Shown: piece by piece, positions 1-8,531 of the stretch
How the letters are laid out: every line of letters begins with the position of its first letter
Position numbering within the stretch: the first letter of the stretch is position 1
Source of the DNA: Clostridium algoriphilum
GTDB taxonomy: Bacteria; Bacillota; Clostridia; Clostridiales; Clostridiaceae
Direction: 5' to 3'
NCBI RefSeq assembly: GCF_020443705.1
Contig: NZ_JAIZZK010000001.1
Location: forward strand, 62,001-126,000
DNA: 64,000 bases
Made by a program: the position numbers and the translations under genes
Notes under the pieces: generated by a model
Database searches by the model: none
What the model saw: only the letters and a program-made list of their open reading frames with translations
What the model was told of the DNA's origin: nothing

Positions 1-1
1 T

Positions 2-304
2 GCCAAAACTAGTGAATTATTATCTGACAATGAATACGAAAATGTATATCAGGCTATGAATAGTGCAGTGGAGTTTGTAAAAAACAAATTATATTTAAAC
101 GCTGATGATATAAATGTTATTTTGGATTTATCTAAAACACTCGGAGAATCTGATATTCAAGGTCAAAATAGTATGTTTACACTTACCATAGCTAATTTAA
201 AGAAGCAAATTAAAATATCAGAAGAATATATGATTAAAAACATAAAAATGTACAGATATTTAGGTTTTTCCTTTGGGGCAATGATTGTTATAGCATTAAT
301 TTAG
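2..304 (+). CDS. spoIIIAB: Stage III sporulation protein AB, 3' part only
   Basis: The frame is open from the left window edge to a TAG at 302-304, so the N-terminus lies outside and about 100 C-terminal residues are visible. The tail is hydrophobic (after a basic stretch, residues like FSFGAMIVIALI), as expected for the membrane-anchored SpoIIIAB. Identity rests mainly on position: it lies directly before spoIIIAC, AD, AE, AF, AG and AH in the canonical order. SpoIIIAB is a mother-cell membrane component of the SpoIIIA-SpoIIQ channel that feeds the engulfed forespore. The gap to spoIIIAC is only 13 bp, consistent with one transcript. Confidence 0.85.
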   Translation, partial: AKTSELLSDNEYENVYQAMNSAVEFVKNKLYLNADDINVILDLSKTLGESDIQGQNSMFTLTIANLKKQIKISEEYMIKNIKMYRYLGFSFGAMIVIALI

Positions 305-317
305 GGGAGGTTTTCAA

Positions 318-515
318 GTGTTAGATGTTAGTTTGCTATTTAAAATAGGGGCAACAGGTATTTTAATTATTATTATTGATAAAGTTTTAAAAAGTGGTGG
401 CAAAGATGATATAGCTGTGGTTGCAAATTTAGCAGGAGTAATACTACTTCTTATGATGGTTATAAATTTAGTAAACAAGCTGTTTACTTCTGTGAAAACA
501 CTTTTTCAGTTTTAA
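318..515 (+). CDS. spoIIIAC: Stage III sporulation protein AC
   Basis: A 65-residue, very hydrophobic protein with two predicted membrane helices (about residues 5-24 and 32-52) joined by a polar loop KSGGKDD, the usual form of SpoIIIAC. It starts with GTG at 318, preceded by GGGGAGG at 304-310. The protein is part of the mother-cell membrane platform of the SpoIIIA channel. Order and spacing in the spoIIIA operon support the call. Confidence 0.93.
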   Translation: MLDVSLLFKIGATGILIIIIDKVLKSGGKDDIAVVANLAGVILLLMMVINLVNKLFTSVKTLFQF

Positions 516-519
516 GGCG

Positions 520-553
520 AGTAAGATAACGATCCAAGAAGTGTTATCTTACT
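520..553 (+). terminator. Intra-operon hairpin between spoIIIAC and spoIIIAD
   Basis: A perfect 11-bp inverted repeat (520-530 with 543-553, stem AGTAAGATAAC) with a 12-nt loop is followed by TTTT. It sits in the 75-nt gap between two genes of one operon. It could attenuate transcription or protect an mRNA end. The short T run makes it a weak terminator at best. Confidence 0.5.
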
Positions 554-590
554 TTTAAAGATAATCACAGATGCAATCGAGGAGGAAATT

Positions 591-974
591 ATGGAAATAA
601 TTAAAATTGTTGCATTTGCTTTCATAGCATTATTTATTGTACTTATATTTAAAGGTAAAAGAGATGATCTAGCTATTCAAGTTAGTATTGTAGCAGGAAT
701 ATTAATCTTTTTATTTATGGTAAACAAACTTACATTAATAATGAGCTTTTTACAGACACTAGCGAATAAAGCCAACATTGATGTTATATATTTAAACACA
801 GTCTTTAAGATACTTGGCATTGCATATTTAGCTTCCTTTTGCAGTGAGATATGTAGGGATGCTGGCGAGAATAGTATTGCGGCTAAAGTTGAATTCTCTG
901 GAAAAATATTAATACTAGCTTTAGCGATACCTATCTTAATGGCAGTTATGCAATCTATTTTAAAGATAATGTAG
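591..974 (+). CDS. spoIIIAD: Stage III sporulation protein AD
   Basis: A 127-residue membrane protein with about four hydrophobic segments and the SpoIIIAD/AC-type pattern (IFKGKRDDLAIQVSIVAGILIF, shared in form with the preceding SpoIIIAC). It starts at ATG 591 after GAGGAGG. It belongs to the SpoIIIA transenvelope complex. Its size matches the family. It lies between spoIIIAC and spoIIIAE. Confidence 0.94.
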   Translation: MEIIKIVAFAFIALFIVLIFKGKRDDLAIQVSIVAGILIFLFMVNKLTLIMSFLQTLANKANIDVIYLNTVFKILGIAYLASFCSEICRDAGENSIAAKVEFSGKILILALAIPILMAVMQSILKIM

Positions 975-1020
975 ATGGTTAATATGAAAAAATATTACAA
1001 ATCTAAATGTGAGGTATAAT

Positions 1021-2178
1021 ATGAAAAAAATAGGACTGATTTTAATATTTTTAATATGTTTAATATGTGTTCCTATGAGTGTACAAGCTACAGAAACAGG
1101 GAAAATAGGAGAAAAGCAGCAACAGGAAATAAGCAATTTATATGACTACATATCAAACGTGAAAACAAAGTATGAAATATTTAACGATATGGAACCAAAA
1201 ACTTTTGTAGAACAATTTATAAAAACTGGACAAGGTGGGTTTAGTTTTAAGAATATCTCAAGTTATATTATCAAATACACATTTAAAGAAGTCATTGCAT
1301 CTATGGAATTAATTGGAAGTCTCATGATTGTTGCTATTATCTGTGCACTGCTTAATAATCTTCAGAGTGCTTTTAGTAAAGAGAACTTGTCGAATATTGC
1401 TTATTTCGCATGTTATGGTGTGATGATTGTGATGATAACTAAAAGCTTTTATATAGTAGTAGAGCTTGCTAAAAATACTATTGTTAATATGTCTGATTTT
1501 ATGGTAGCACTTATACCAGTACTCATGATGCTCCTAGCGAGTGTAGGAGGGTTTGCAGAAGCAACTTTACTGGACCCTGTAATAATGGGTTTTGCCACAG
1601 TAAGTTCCAAATTGTATGTAGATATTATTATACCTATAATATTTATGAGTTTCGTACTACAATTTGTTTCAAATATATCTAGTGATTATAAAATAAAAAA
1701 TTTAACAAAGCTTTTAAAACAAGCTGCCCTTTGGATCCAGGGGATAGTTATGACGGTGTTTATTGCTGTAATTACATTAAGAAGCATAGCAGCAAAAACC
1801 CTAGATCAAGTTACTATAAAAACAGCAAAATTTGCAGTAGATACATTTGTTCCTGTAGTTGGAAAATGTTTATCTGATGCTATTTCAACTGTCGCGGGAT
1901 ACTCACTTCTTCTAAAAAATGCAATAAGTGGACTTGGGTTAATTATTCTTATAGTAATAGTATTACTTCCGATTATAAAACTGCTAATTATGGCTTTTTT
2001 ATATAAAGCTACAGCTGCACTAATTGAACCGATAAGTGATAGCCGTACAGTAGATTGTATAAACTCAGTAGGAGATTCTATTTTACTTTTAATGTCATGT
2101 GTAATATCAGTAAGCGTAATGTTTTTTATAATGGTTGCAATAGTAGCCTCAACTGGAAAAGGAATAATATCAGGCTAG
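1021..2178 (+). CDS. spoIIIAE: Stage III sporulation protein AE
   Basis: A 385-residue protein with an N-terminal signal peptide (hydrophobic run then SVQA-TE, cleavage near residue 23) and about eight later membrane segments, the usual SpoIIIAE build. The frame stays open to a GTG at 1009, but the ATG at 1021 is preferred because GTGAGG just before it reads as the ribosome binding site. SpoIIIAE is the large multi-pass subunit of the SpoIIIA channel, needed for sigma-G activity in the forespore. It is cotranscribed with its neighbours. Confidence 0.94.
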   Translation: MKKIGLILIFLICLICVPMSVQATETGKIGEKQQQEISNLYDYISNVKTKYEIFNDMEPKTFVEQFIKTGQGGFSFKNISSYIIKYTFKEVIASMELIGSLMIVAIICALLNNLQSAFSKENLSNIAYFACYGVMIVMITKSFYIVVELAKNTIVNMSDFMVALIPVLMMLLASVGGFAEATLLDPVIMGFATVSSKLYVDIIIPIIFMSFVLQFVSNISSDYKIKNLTKLLKQAALWIQGIVMTVFIAVITLRSIAAKTLDQVTIKTAKFAVDTFVPVVGKCLSDAISTVAGYSLLLKNAISGLGLIILIVIVLLPIIKLLIMAFLYKATAALIEPISDSRTVDCINSVGDSILLLMSCVISVSVMFFIMVAIVASTGKGIISG

Positions 2179-2245
2179 GAACTTAAAATGTTATTCACAC
2201 TTAGCTTTAAAGCACTCGATTAATCATAAAGGAGGTGGTGATAAT

Positions 2246-2839
2246 TTGATAGAACTATTGAAAGTATGGGTAACAAACATTACCATTGCTATATTTTTTA
2301 TTACTGCAGTGGAGATGATTTTACCTGATAATAGTATTAAAAAATATGCAAAATTTGTGCTAGGATTAATGTTAATTGTGGTCATCATAAACCCTATAAT
2401 GAAAATCTTTGATAAGAATTTTAATTTAAACACTTATTCAAGTAAAGCAACAAGCTACATGGAAGGAAGTAATTCTAAAGCAAATATTAAAGAGTATAAA
2501 AATATTAATATACAAAATACAACACAAAATTTTAAAAAGAATTTAGAGGCTCAGTGCATTACAAACTTAGAAGATGTATACCCAGATAATAAGTATAATG
2601 CCGAAATAAAAATTGTTTATGATAGTAAAAAGGGAGTATTTAATATTAATACTGTTGATATTGGAGTAGTGGACAAAGGGGTTAAAAGCATAAAAAATAT
2701 AGATATTAATACATCAAGTGTAAGTACATCTAATAAGGAAATTTTACGCGATGAACAAGGAAACAAAATAAAGAATCTTTTAAGTACCAAATTAAAAATA
2801 TCTAATGATGCGATTACTGTTTATAAATTATATTCATAA
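2246..2839 (+). CDS. spoIIIAF: Stage III sporulation protein AF
   Basis: A 197-residue protein with two N-terminal membrane helices (about residues 5-25 and 33-52) followed by a soluble domain, as in SpoIIIAF. The start is TTG at 2246, set by the strong GGAGGTGGTG at 2231-2240. The soluble part of SpoIIIAF has a ring-building-motif fold in the known complex; that is family knowledge and not visible here. The gene lies between spoIIIAE and spoIIIAG. Confidence 0.92.
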   Translation: MIELLKVWVTNITIAIFFITAVEMILPDNSIKKYAKFVLGLMLIVVIINPIMKIFDKNFNLNTYSSKATSYMEGSNSKANIKEYKNINIQNTTQNFKKNLEAQCITNLEDVYPDNKYNAEIKIVYDSKKGVFNINTVDIGVVDKGVKSIKNIDINTSSVSTSNKEILRDEQGNKIKNLLSTKLKISNDAITVYKLYS

Positions 2840-2889
2840 AACTTATGATTTATAGTTAGTATAAAAAATAAGAAAAGAGGGGGATTTTT

Positions 2890-3540
2890 ATGAACAGTGA
2901 TAATTTGCTCAGTAAACTTACTGAGTATATTAAGATAAAATTAAATGGTGGTAAGGAAAAGAATAAAACCGACAAAAGCAAAAAATCTGATAAGATACTA
3001 GGAAACTTGGTTTTAATGATATTGGTGGCAGTTGTGATAGTTTTAGCAAGTAGTTTCTTTAAAACACCCAAGGCAACGCCAACTGTCGCAACTGATACAC
3101 AAAAGGCTACAGTCGCTACGAAAAGTACATCAACACAGACAAGTGATTATGAAACGGAGTTAGAAAACAACCTCAAAACAACACTAGAAGGAATAGACGG
3201 AGTTGGAAAGGTACAACTTATGATCTATTTTGCCAGTGGAGAAGAAAGTGTTCCTGCAGTAAATGTAAATGATTCTAAAAGTGTTACAGTAGAAAATGAT
3301 ACCACAGGAGGAAAAAGAAACATCTCACAAGATAATAACGGAAGTACCGTTGTTATGACGAATAATGGAACACAGAATGAACCATTAATTGTAAAAAAAT
3401 ACAAGCCTACTATTACTGGTGTATGTGTTGTTGCGCAGGGATCAGGTGAAAAAATTACTGAACTAAGGATTAGACAGGCAGTAATTGACTTATTTAATTT
3501 GTCTGAAGATAAAGTAAATGTATATCCTATGAATAAGTAG
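2890..3540 (+). CDS. spoIIIAG: Stage III sporulation protein AG
   Basis: A 216-residue protein with a cytosolic charged N-terminus, one membrane helix (about residues 37-58), a low-complexity Thr/Ser linker, then the conserved region around YETELENNLKTTLEGIDGVG and the C-terminal IRQAVIDLFNL. This layout fits SpoIIIAG, which forms a large ring in the intermembrane space facing SpoIIQ. RBS AGAGGGGG precedes ATG 2890. It is cotranscribed with spoIIIAH. Confidence 0.94.
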   Translation: MNSDNLLSKLTEYIKIKLNGGKEKNKTDKSKKSDKILGNLVLMILVAVVIVLASSFFKTPKATPTVATDTQKATVATKSTSTQTSDYETELENNLKTTLEGIDGVGKVQLMIYFASGEESVPAVNVNDSKSVTVENDTTGGKRNISQDNNGSTVVMTNNGTQNEPLIVKKYKPTITGVCVVAQGSGEKITELRIRQAVIDLFNLSEDKVNVYPMNK

Positions 3541-3578
3541 CATATAATTTCTGAGAAAGGTAGATGGGGGGAAATATT

Positions 3579-4091
3579 ATGAATAAAAAACAGTCTGGTA
3601 TAATTGTTACGTTGGTAGTACTTATTGTGTTTGCGGGGTATCTTGCAACAAAGGTGAATGGGCCATTGTATGTTAATGATGGTGACTTTAGTAGTGAGAA
3701 GAGTGCAATATCTTTAAAGGAAACCAAAACTGCTTCAACTGCTTCAACTTATTTTGTAGAAGCTAAATTATCAAGGGATCAAGAAAGTCAAAGAACTCTT
3801 CAAACAATTAAAACTTTAATTGACGATACGAACACTCCAAAAGCACAAAAAGCAACTGCTGCTACTCAATACTTAAACATATCAATGGCCTCACAAAATG
3901 AAACAGACATTGAACTTGCATTAAAAGCGCTAGGGTATAATGAAGCAATGTGCAGTATAGTAAATGACAAGGTACAAATATTAGTTAAATCTGATAAAAA
4001 ACAACTTACAGAAGAACAGCTTCGGAGCATTAACGATGTTGTAATGAGCAAAACAAAATTAGAAAAAATTGAAGTTAAGATAAAAGAATAA
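3579..4091 (+). CDS. spoIIIAH: Stage III sporulation protein AH
   Basis: A 170-residue protein with one N-terminal membrane helix (about residues 7-24) and an extracytoplasmic domain ending in a YscJ/FliF-like region (ALKALGYNEAMCSIVNDKVQILV). SpoIIIAH is the mother-cell partner of forespore SpoIIQ. An ATG at 3564 is in frame, but ATG 3579 is preferred because the G-rich ribosome binding site (GGGGGG) ends seven bases before it. It is the last gene of the spoIIIA operon. Confidence 0.93.
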   Translation: MNKKQSGIIVTLVVLIVFAGYLATKVNGPLYVNDGDFSSEKSAISLKETKTASTASTYFVEAKLSRDQESQRTLQTIKTLIDDTNTPKAQKATAATQYLNISMASQNETDIELALKALGYNEAMCSIVNDKVQILVKSDKKQLTEEQLRSINDVVMSKTKLEKIEVKIKE

Positions 4092-4094
4092 TAT

Positions 4095-4123
4095 TTGTAA
4101 ATAAAATATTTATCTGCTATACT
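4095..4123 (+). promoter_or_regulatory. Sigma-A-like promoter before the Asp23-nusB genes
   Basis: TTGTAA at 4095-4100, a 17-nt spacer and TATACT at 4118-4123. It lies 50 nt before the ATG of the Asp23-family gene. It would decouple these housekeeping genes from the sporulation operon upstream. Confidence 0.6.
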
Positions 4124-4172
4124 AGATTTAGCATTGTCATGTTTTACCTAAGTTAAATAAGGGGGTACTAAT

Positions 4173-4562
4173 ATGGAAGATAAAATTTTAAACGAAACAG
4201 AAATCGGTGTTGTTAAGATATCTGAGGATGTGGTTAGTGTTATAGCGGGACTCGCTGTTGCTGAAATACAAGGAATCGTTGGAATGAGCGCTAGTCTAGT
4301 TGGTGGAATAACTCAAATATTAAGTGGAAAGAAGAATTTATCTAAAGGCGTTAAAGTCAATGTAGGAGAAAATAGTGCAATAATTGACTTACACGTTGTA
4401 GTTGAATATGGTGTTCAGATCCCAGAAGTAACAGAAAAGGCACAAATAAATGTAAAAAGATCTGTAGAGCTAATGACAGGCCTTACAGTATCAGCAGTAA
4501 ATGTATATGTACAAAATGTTGTATTACCTAAAACAGAAAAGCTAGAGGAAATAGAAGCATAA
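4173..4562 (+). CDS. Asp23/Gls24 family envelope stress protein (YqhY-like)
   Basis: A 129-residue protein with the Asp23/Gls24 fold pattern: GVVKISEDVVSVIAGLAV near the start, the glycine-rich GIVGMSASLVGGI, and the VNVGENSAIIDLHVVVEYGV strand. In Firmicutes the member at this locus, between spoIIIA and nusB, is YqhY, linked to acetyl-CoA carboxylase regulation in Bacillus. No accA/B genes are visible here. RBS AAGGGGG precedes ATG 4173. A second family member lies at 57153-57503. Confidence 0.88.
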   Translation: MEDKILNETEIGVVKISEDVVSVIAGLAVAEIQGIVGMSASLVGGITQILSGKKNLSKGVKVNVGENSAIIDLHVVVEYGVQIPEVTEKAQINVKRSVELMTGLTVSAVNVYVQNVVLPKTEKLEEIEA

Positions 4563-4598
4563 CAATAAACACCCTCTGTAATAGAGGGTGTTTATTGT
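4562..4598 (+). terminator. Intrinsic terminator, 16-bp perfect stem
   Basis: A perfect inverted repeat, 4562-4577 with 4583-4598, with a 5-nt loop. The ascending arm starts A-rich and the descending arm ends T-rich, so it could work on both strands. It closes the Asp23-family gene. Confidence 0.8.
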
Positions 4599-4659
4599 TA
4601 TGCTTGTTATTCTTATTTAAAATGTATGGATTATGATATGAAAATTAGGAGGATTACTA

Positions 4660-5055
4660 ATGAATAGAAGAAAGTCAAGAGAAACAGCAATGAAATTACT
4701 TTTTGAAATGTCAATAAATAAAGAAAATTATGAGGATATAATTGAGAATTTTAAAGAGAACACAGATGTTGAGTTAAAAGATATTGATATGTCATATATT
4801 ACTAAAGTGTTAGCAGGAGTTCATGATAATGGTAAGGAAATTGATAATAATATTGAAAAGCACTTAATTAAGTGGAAATTAGCTAGATTATCAAAAATGA
4901 ATTTAGCTATCTTGAGAATATGTACATATGAAATATTGTTTGAGGAAGAAATACCAGGTAAAGTTTCTGTAAATGAGGGAATAGAACTTGCTAAGAAATA
5001 TGGAGAAGATAGTTCACCGGCATTCATAAATGGTATTTTAGCGAAGATGATTTAA
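4660..5055 (+). CDS. nusB: Transcription antitermination protein NusB
   Basis: A 131-residue all-helical protein that starts MNRRKSRETAMKLLFE and contains the NusB C-terminal signature (ILRICTYEILFEEEIPGKVSVNEGIELAKKYG then FINGILAK). With NusE/S10 it binds boxA RNA and promotes antitermination on rRNA operons. The length is typical. RBS AGGAGGA precedes ATG 4660. It sits before folD-xseA, the usual Firmicute arrangement. Confidence 0.95.
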   Translation: MNRRKSRETAMKLLFEMSINKENYEDIIENFKENTDVELKDIDMSYITKVLAGVHDNGKEIDNNIEKHLIKWKLARLSKMNLAILRICTYEILFEEEIPGKVSVNEGIELAKKYGEDSSPAFINGILAKMI

Positions 5056-5080
5056 AAGTAATAGCTTAAGCAAATAACAA

Positions 5081-5214
5081 TAAAATAACTAGTCAGTATG
5101 CTAGTCATTTTGCGTCATACTTCGTATAATGGAGACTCTTTAGTATAAACTATTAGGGAAACCTGACCCTTAGTCTGACGCAAGATGAAATAGCATCTTT
5201 GACTAGTTATTTTA
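5081..5214. repeat. Nested inverted-repeat element or structured leader upstream of folD
   Basis: A perfect 15-bp outer inverted repeat, 5081-5095 with 5200-5214 (TAAAATAACTAGTCA). Inside it ATGCTA (5098-5103) can pair with TAGCAT (5191-5196), and TGCGTCA (5111-5117) with TGACGCA (5176-5182). A smaller hairpin AAGATG/CATCTT (5182-5187/5194-5199) competes with part of this. It fills most of the nusB-folD gap. I do not recognise a known riboswitch; a small mobile element with terminal inverted repeats is the other possibility. Confidence 0.7.
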
Positions 5215-5280
5215 GTTAAATTAAAGAGTGATTTTAGAAACACGTTAGTATATTATAATTGGTTAAAAGGAGAGATTAAT

Positions 5281-6129
5281 TTGGGCATTAAAGTTAATGG
5301 TAAGGTAATAGTTGAAACATATAGAAATGAAATTAAATCATTTATAAAAGATGGGGTTAGTAAGGGACTTAGAGTGCCATCAATTAAAACTATATTAGTT
5401 GGTGAGGATGGTGGATCTTTGTCATATGTGAAAAGTCAAAACAACCTATGCAATAAACTAGGCATTTCTTATACTTGTATTCATTTGGATAAACATGCTA
5501 ATCAAAAGGATATTGTAGATATAATAGAAAAATTTAATGAAGATGATAGTGTAGATGGGATAATTCTTCAATTACCACTTCCTAAAAACCTTGATGAAAA
5601 AGAAATTACTTCTAAAATTGCATATAATAAGGATATTGATGGATTAACTGATGTAAATTTGGGTAGATTTTATAAGGGAGAGAAAAGTTTTATTCCCTGC
5701 ACTGCTTTAGGAGTCATTGAAATGATTAAAAATACTGGATGCGTAATTAAAGGTAAACACGCTGTTGTTATTGGTAGAAGCAATATTGTAGGAAAACCAT
5801 CAGCGCAATTGCTGCTTAATGAGGATGCAACAGTTACTATATGTCACTCTAAAACTCTTAATTTAAAGGAAATTTGTAAAACAGCAGATATATTAGTTGC
5901 AGCAATAGGCAAACCAGGTTTTGTTAAGAGTGACTTTATTAAAGAGGGAGCAGTTGTTATAGATGTTGGGACTACAATGATTAATGATAAGGTTACTGGG
6001 GATGTATGTTTTGATGAGGTTATTGAGCATGCAAGTTATGTCACCCCAGTTCCAGGAGGAACGGGACTCATGACTACGACAATGTTAATTAAGAATGCTT
6101 GCTCCGCTTGGAGAGATAATGTTTATTAA
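5281..6129 (+). CDS. folD: FolD methylenetetrahydrofolate dehydrogenase, probably cyclohydrolase-deficient
   Basis: A 282-residue FolD-family protein that interconverts methylene-, methenyl- and 10-formyl-tetrahydrofolate. Visible motifs are LQLPLP, KDIDGLT (the conserved Asp), VVIGRSNIVGKP (nucleotide binding) and TPVPGGTGLMT. The start is TTG 5281 after AAGGAGAG. Oddity: in the catalytic Y-x3-K motif, Tyr49 is present but the Lys position is Gln53. In the human enzyme a K-to-Q change at this residue is known to remove cyclohydrolase while keeping dehydrogenase activity. The gene overlaps xseA by 11 nt. Confidence 0.95.
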   Translation: MGIKVNGKVIVETYRNEIKSFIKDGVSKGLRVPSIKTILVGEDGGSLSYVKSQNNLCNKLGISYTCIHLDKHANQKDIVDIIEKFNEDDSVDGIILQLPLPKNLDEKEITSKIAYNKDIDGLTDVNLGRFYKGEKSFIPCTALGVIEMIKNTGCVIKGKHAVVIGRSNIVGKPSAQLLLNEDATVTICHSKTLNLKEICKTADILVAAIGKPGFVKSDFIKEGAVVIDVGTTMINDKVTGDVCFDEVIEHASYVTPVPGGTGLMTTTMLIKNACSAWRDNVY

Positions 6130-7324
6130 AATACTTACAGTAACTGCTCTTAATGGGTACATAAAAAAAGTAATAGATAGTGACTTCATATTAAACAATG
6201 CTAACGTTAAAGGTGAATTATCTAATGTGAAATTACATTCTAGTGGACACATATACTTTTCATTAAAAGATGCTTTTGGAAAAATAAATTGCATAATGTT
6301 TAAATCACAAGCTCAAAAACTTACAATTACACCTAGAGATGGAATGAATGTTATCATTCGAGGAAAGGTTTCTGTTTATGAAAAGGGAGGAGCATATCAA
6401 ATTTATTGTAACTCCATGGAGACGGATGGGGAAGGCCAATTATACTTAGCTTTTCAAAAATTGAAAGAGAAATTAGAAAAGGAAGGGCTATTTGATGGAG
6501 CTCATAAGAAGGAAATACCATTATTTCCAAAGAGAATAGGAATAATAACATCACAAACAGGGGCTGCAGTAAAAGATATTATCAATGTGGCTACAAGGCG
6601 CAATGCAAATGTCAACATGCTGATATACCCAGCACTTGTTCAAGGGATAAATGCTAGCGACGACGTTGCAAAAGGCATAAAATATTTTAATACATCAAAA
6701 AATGTAGATTTAATTATTATTGCAAGAGGTGGAGGCTCAATAGAAGAATTATGGGCATTCAATGAAGAAAGCTTAGCAAATGTAATATATTCTTCTAATA
6801 TACCTATCATTACCGGAATCGGTCATGAAACAGATTTTACTATAGCAGATTTTGTAAGTGATCATAGAGCACCAACTCCTTCAGCTGCAGCAGAAATTGC
6901 TGTTAGAAATTTAAAGGACTTAAATAATGAAATAAGGTCGTTTAGAGAATTACTTTTAAGATCCATAAAATTTAAGGTAACTAAAGAATATAATAAAATT
7001 GAGTTACTAAATAAAACTCTTAAAATAAATAACCCTTTAAACTATGTAGTTAATCAATATACTTACATAGATAATTTGAAAGAAAACCTAAATTATAAAT
7101 TTAATGCAATGATTTTACTTGAAAAGCAAAAATTATCAAAATTAAATGCTCTAATGCATGCACATAACCCTTTAAATGTATTAAATAAGGGGTACGCAGT
7201 ATTGCAAAACAATGAAAATGAGGTTATTAGTGAAATAGAAACTTTAAAAAATATAAAAGAGATAAAAATCACATTAAAAGATGGTTGCGTGGGATTTAAA
7301 TTGAGTGATTTGGAGGAATTTTAA
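6119..7324 (+). CDS. xseA: Exodeoxyribonuclease VII large subunit
   Basis: A 401-residue protein with an N-terminal OB-fold (about residues 10-100, [20 protein letters not shown]) and the catalytic core motifs [16 protein letters not shown] and [26 protein letters not shown]. It degrades single-stranded DNA with XseB. An in-frame ATG exists at 6095, but GGAGAG directly upstream favours ATG 6119, which overlaps the end of folD by 11 nt. Its stop overlaps the start of xseB. Confidence 0.95.
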   Translation: [401 protein letters not shown]

Positions 7325-7557
7325 TGGCAAAGAAAAAAGAAACTTATGAAAACATGATGGTAAGGCTTGAAGAAATTGTAAACCTTATGGATGGAAATGA
7401 AGTTACACTAGAACAAACTATGATTAATTACGAAGAGGGTATAAAAATTTGTAATAGTTTATATAAAATTCTAAATGTTGCAGAAGGTAAAATAAAAATA
7501 TTAACAGATGAAGGCGAAAAAGATTTCATGGCACTGACAGATGATGTTAAAAGTTAG
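7324..7557 (+). CDS. xseB: Exodeoxyribonuclease VII small subunit
   Basis: A 77-residue helical protein with the family pattern YENMMVRLEEIVNLMDGNEVTLEQTMINYEEG. It binds in several copies to XseA. The ATG overlaps the xseA stop codon (TAATG), indicating coupled translation. Length is typical. Confidence 0.95.
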   Translation: MAKKKETYENMMVRLEEIVNLMDGNEVTLEQTMINYEEGIKICNSLYKILNVAEGKIKILTDEGEKDFMALTDDVKS

Positions 7558-7586
7558 TTAATATTATAGTGAAAAGAAGGGGTAAA

Positions 7587-8456
7587 GTGGATATAAAATT
7601 ACTTAAAGAATCAGTAGAACAATGGATTATTAATTACTTTGATAATAAGTCAGAAATCAATAATAGAAATTTTGAAGCAATGATTTACAGTATAAATGTA
7701 GGAGGAAAAAGAGTTAGACCTATTTTAATGCTTCTTACATATGCTATGTACATGGAAGATTACAATGAGATAATGCCGTTTGCAGCAGCACTTGAAATGA
7801 TTCATACGTATTCACTTATTCATGATGATCTGCCTTGCATGGACAATGATGATCTGCGACGTGGAAAACCTACAAATCACAAAATATACGGCGAGGCAAT
7901 TGCAGTCCTTGCAGGAGATGGATTGTTAAATGAAGCAATGATAATAATGCTAAATCAATGTTCAGATGGGAACTTAAACAAAATCAAGGCAAGTGCTCTC
8001 ATAGCCGAAGCTTCTGGAGCAGAGGGGATGATAGCAGGTCAAATTTGTGACATTTTAAGCGAAGGCATCATAATATCTGAGGAAGAACTTCTATATATGC
8101 ATAGAAATAAAACAGGACAACTAATTAAATCGGCAATAGTATGTGGTGCTATACTAGGAAATGCCAATAATGATGATTTAGAAAAATTAAAACAGTATGG
8201 TGACAAATTAGGGTTAGCTTTTCAAATAAAGGATGATATATTAGATGTAGTTGGTGACGTTTCTGTTTTAGGTAAAAATGTGAAAAGTGACGAATGTAAT
8301 AATAAAACAACTTTTATAACTATGTACGGGCTTGAAAAGTGCAAAAAAAAATGTAATGAATTAACGCAGGAGTGTTCCAATATATTAAATGAATTAAACT
8401 TAAATACAAAATACCTAGAAGAAATAACAGAATTTTTATTGAAAAGGGAATATTGA
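7587..8456 (+). CDS. ispA: Polyprenyl synthetase, farnesyl/geranyl diphosphate synthase type
   Basis: A 289-residue trans-prenyltransferase that condenses IPP with allylic diphosphates. The first Asp-rich motif reads HDDLPCMDNDDLRRGKPTNH, with the two-residue insertion typical of short-chain bacterial enzymes. The second reads FQIKDDILDVVGD. A GTG at 7569 is in frame, but GTG 7587 is chosen because AGAAGGGG lies five bases before it. It sits between xseB and dxs, the usual order, linking precursor and chain synthesis. Confidence 0.92.
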   Translation: MDIKLLKESVEQWIINYFDNKSEINNRNFEAMIYSINVGGKRVRPILMLLTYAMYMEDYNEIMPFAAALEMIHTYSLIHDDLPCMDNDDLRRGKPTNHKIYGEAIAVLAGDGLLNEAMIIMLNQCSDGNLNKIKASALIAEASGAEGMIAGQICDILSEGIIISEEELLYMHRNKTGQLIKSAIVCGAILGNANNDDLEKLKQYGDKLGLAFQIKDDILDVVGDVSVLGKNVKSDECNNKTTFITMYGLEKCKKKCNELTQECSNILNELNLNTKYLEEITEFLLKREY

Positions 8457-8531
8457 AAATAAGCTAGTATTATACAAGTTATATGTTGCCTCTAAAGTGC
8501 CATTAACTTGTTTCCGTAACAAAAATAGCTT

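Noticed and set aside
5081-5214. THF, ZTP or c-di-GMP riboswitch before folD
   Set aside because: A short GACGCA match recalls c-di-GMP-I RNAs, but the rest of that fold and the conserved cores of the THF and ZTP classes are missing. The region is kept as an unassigned structured element.
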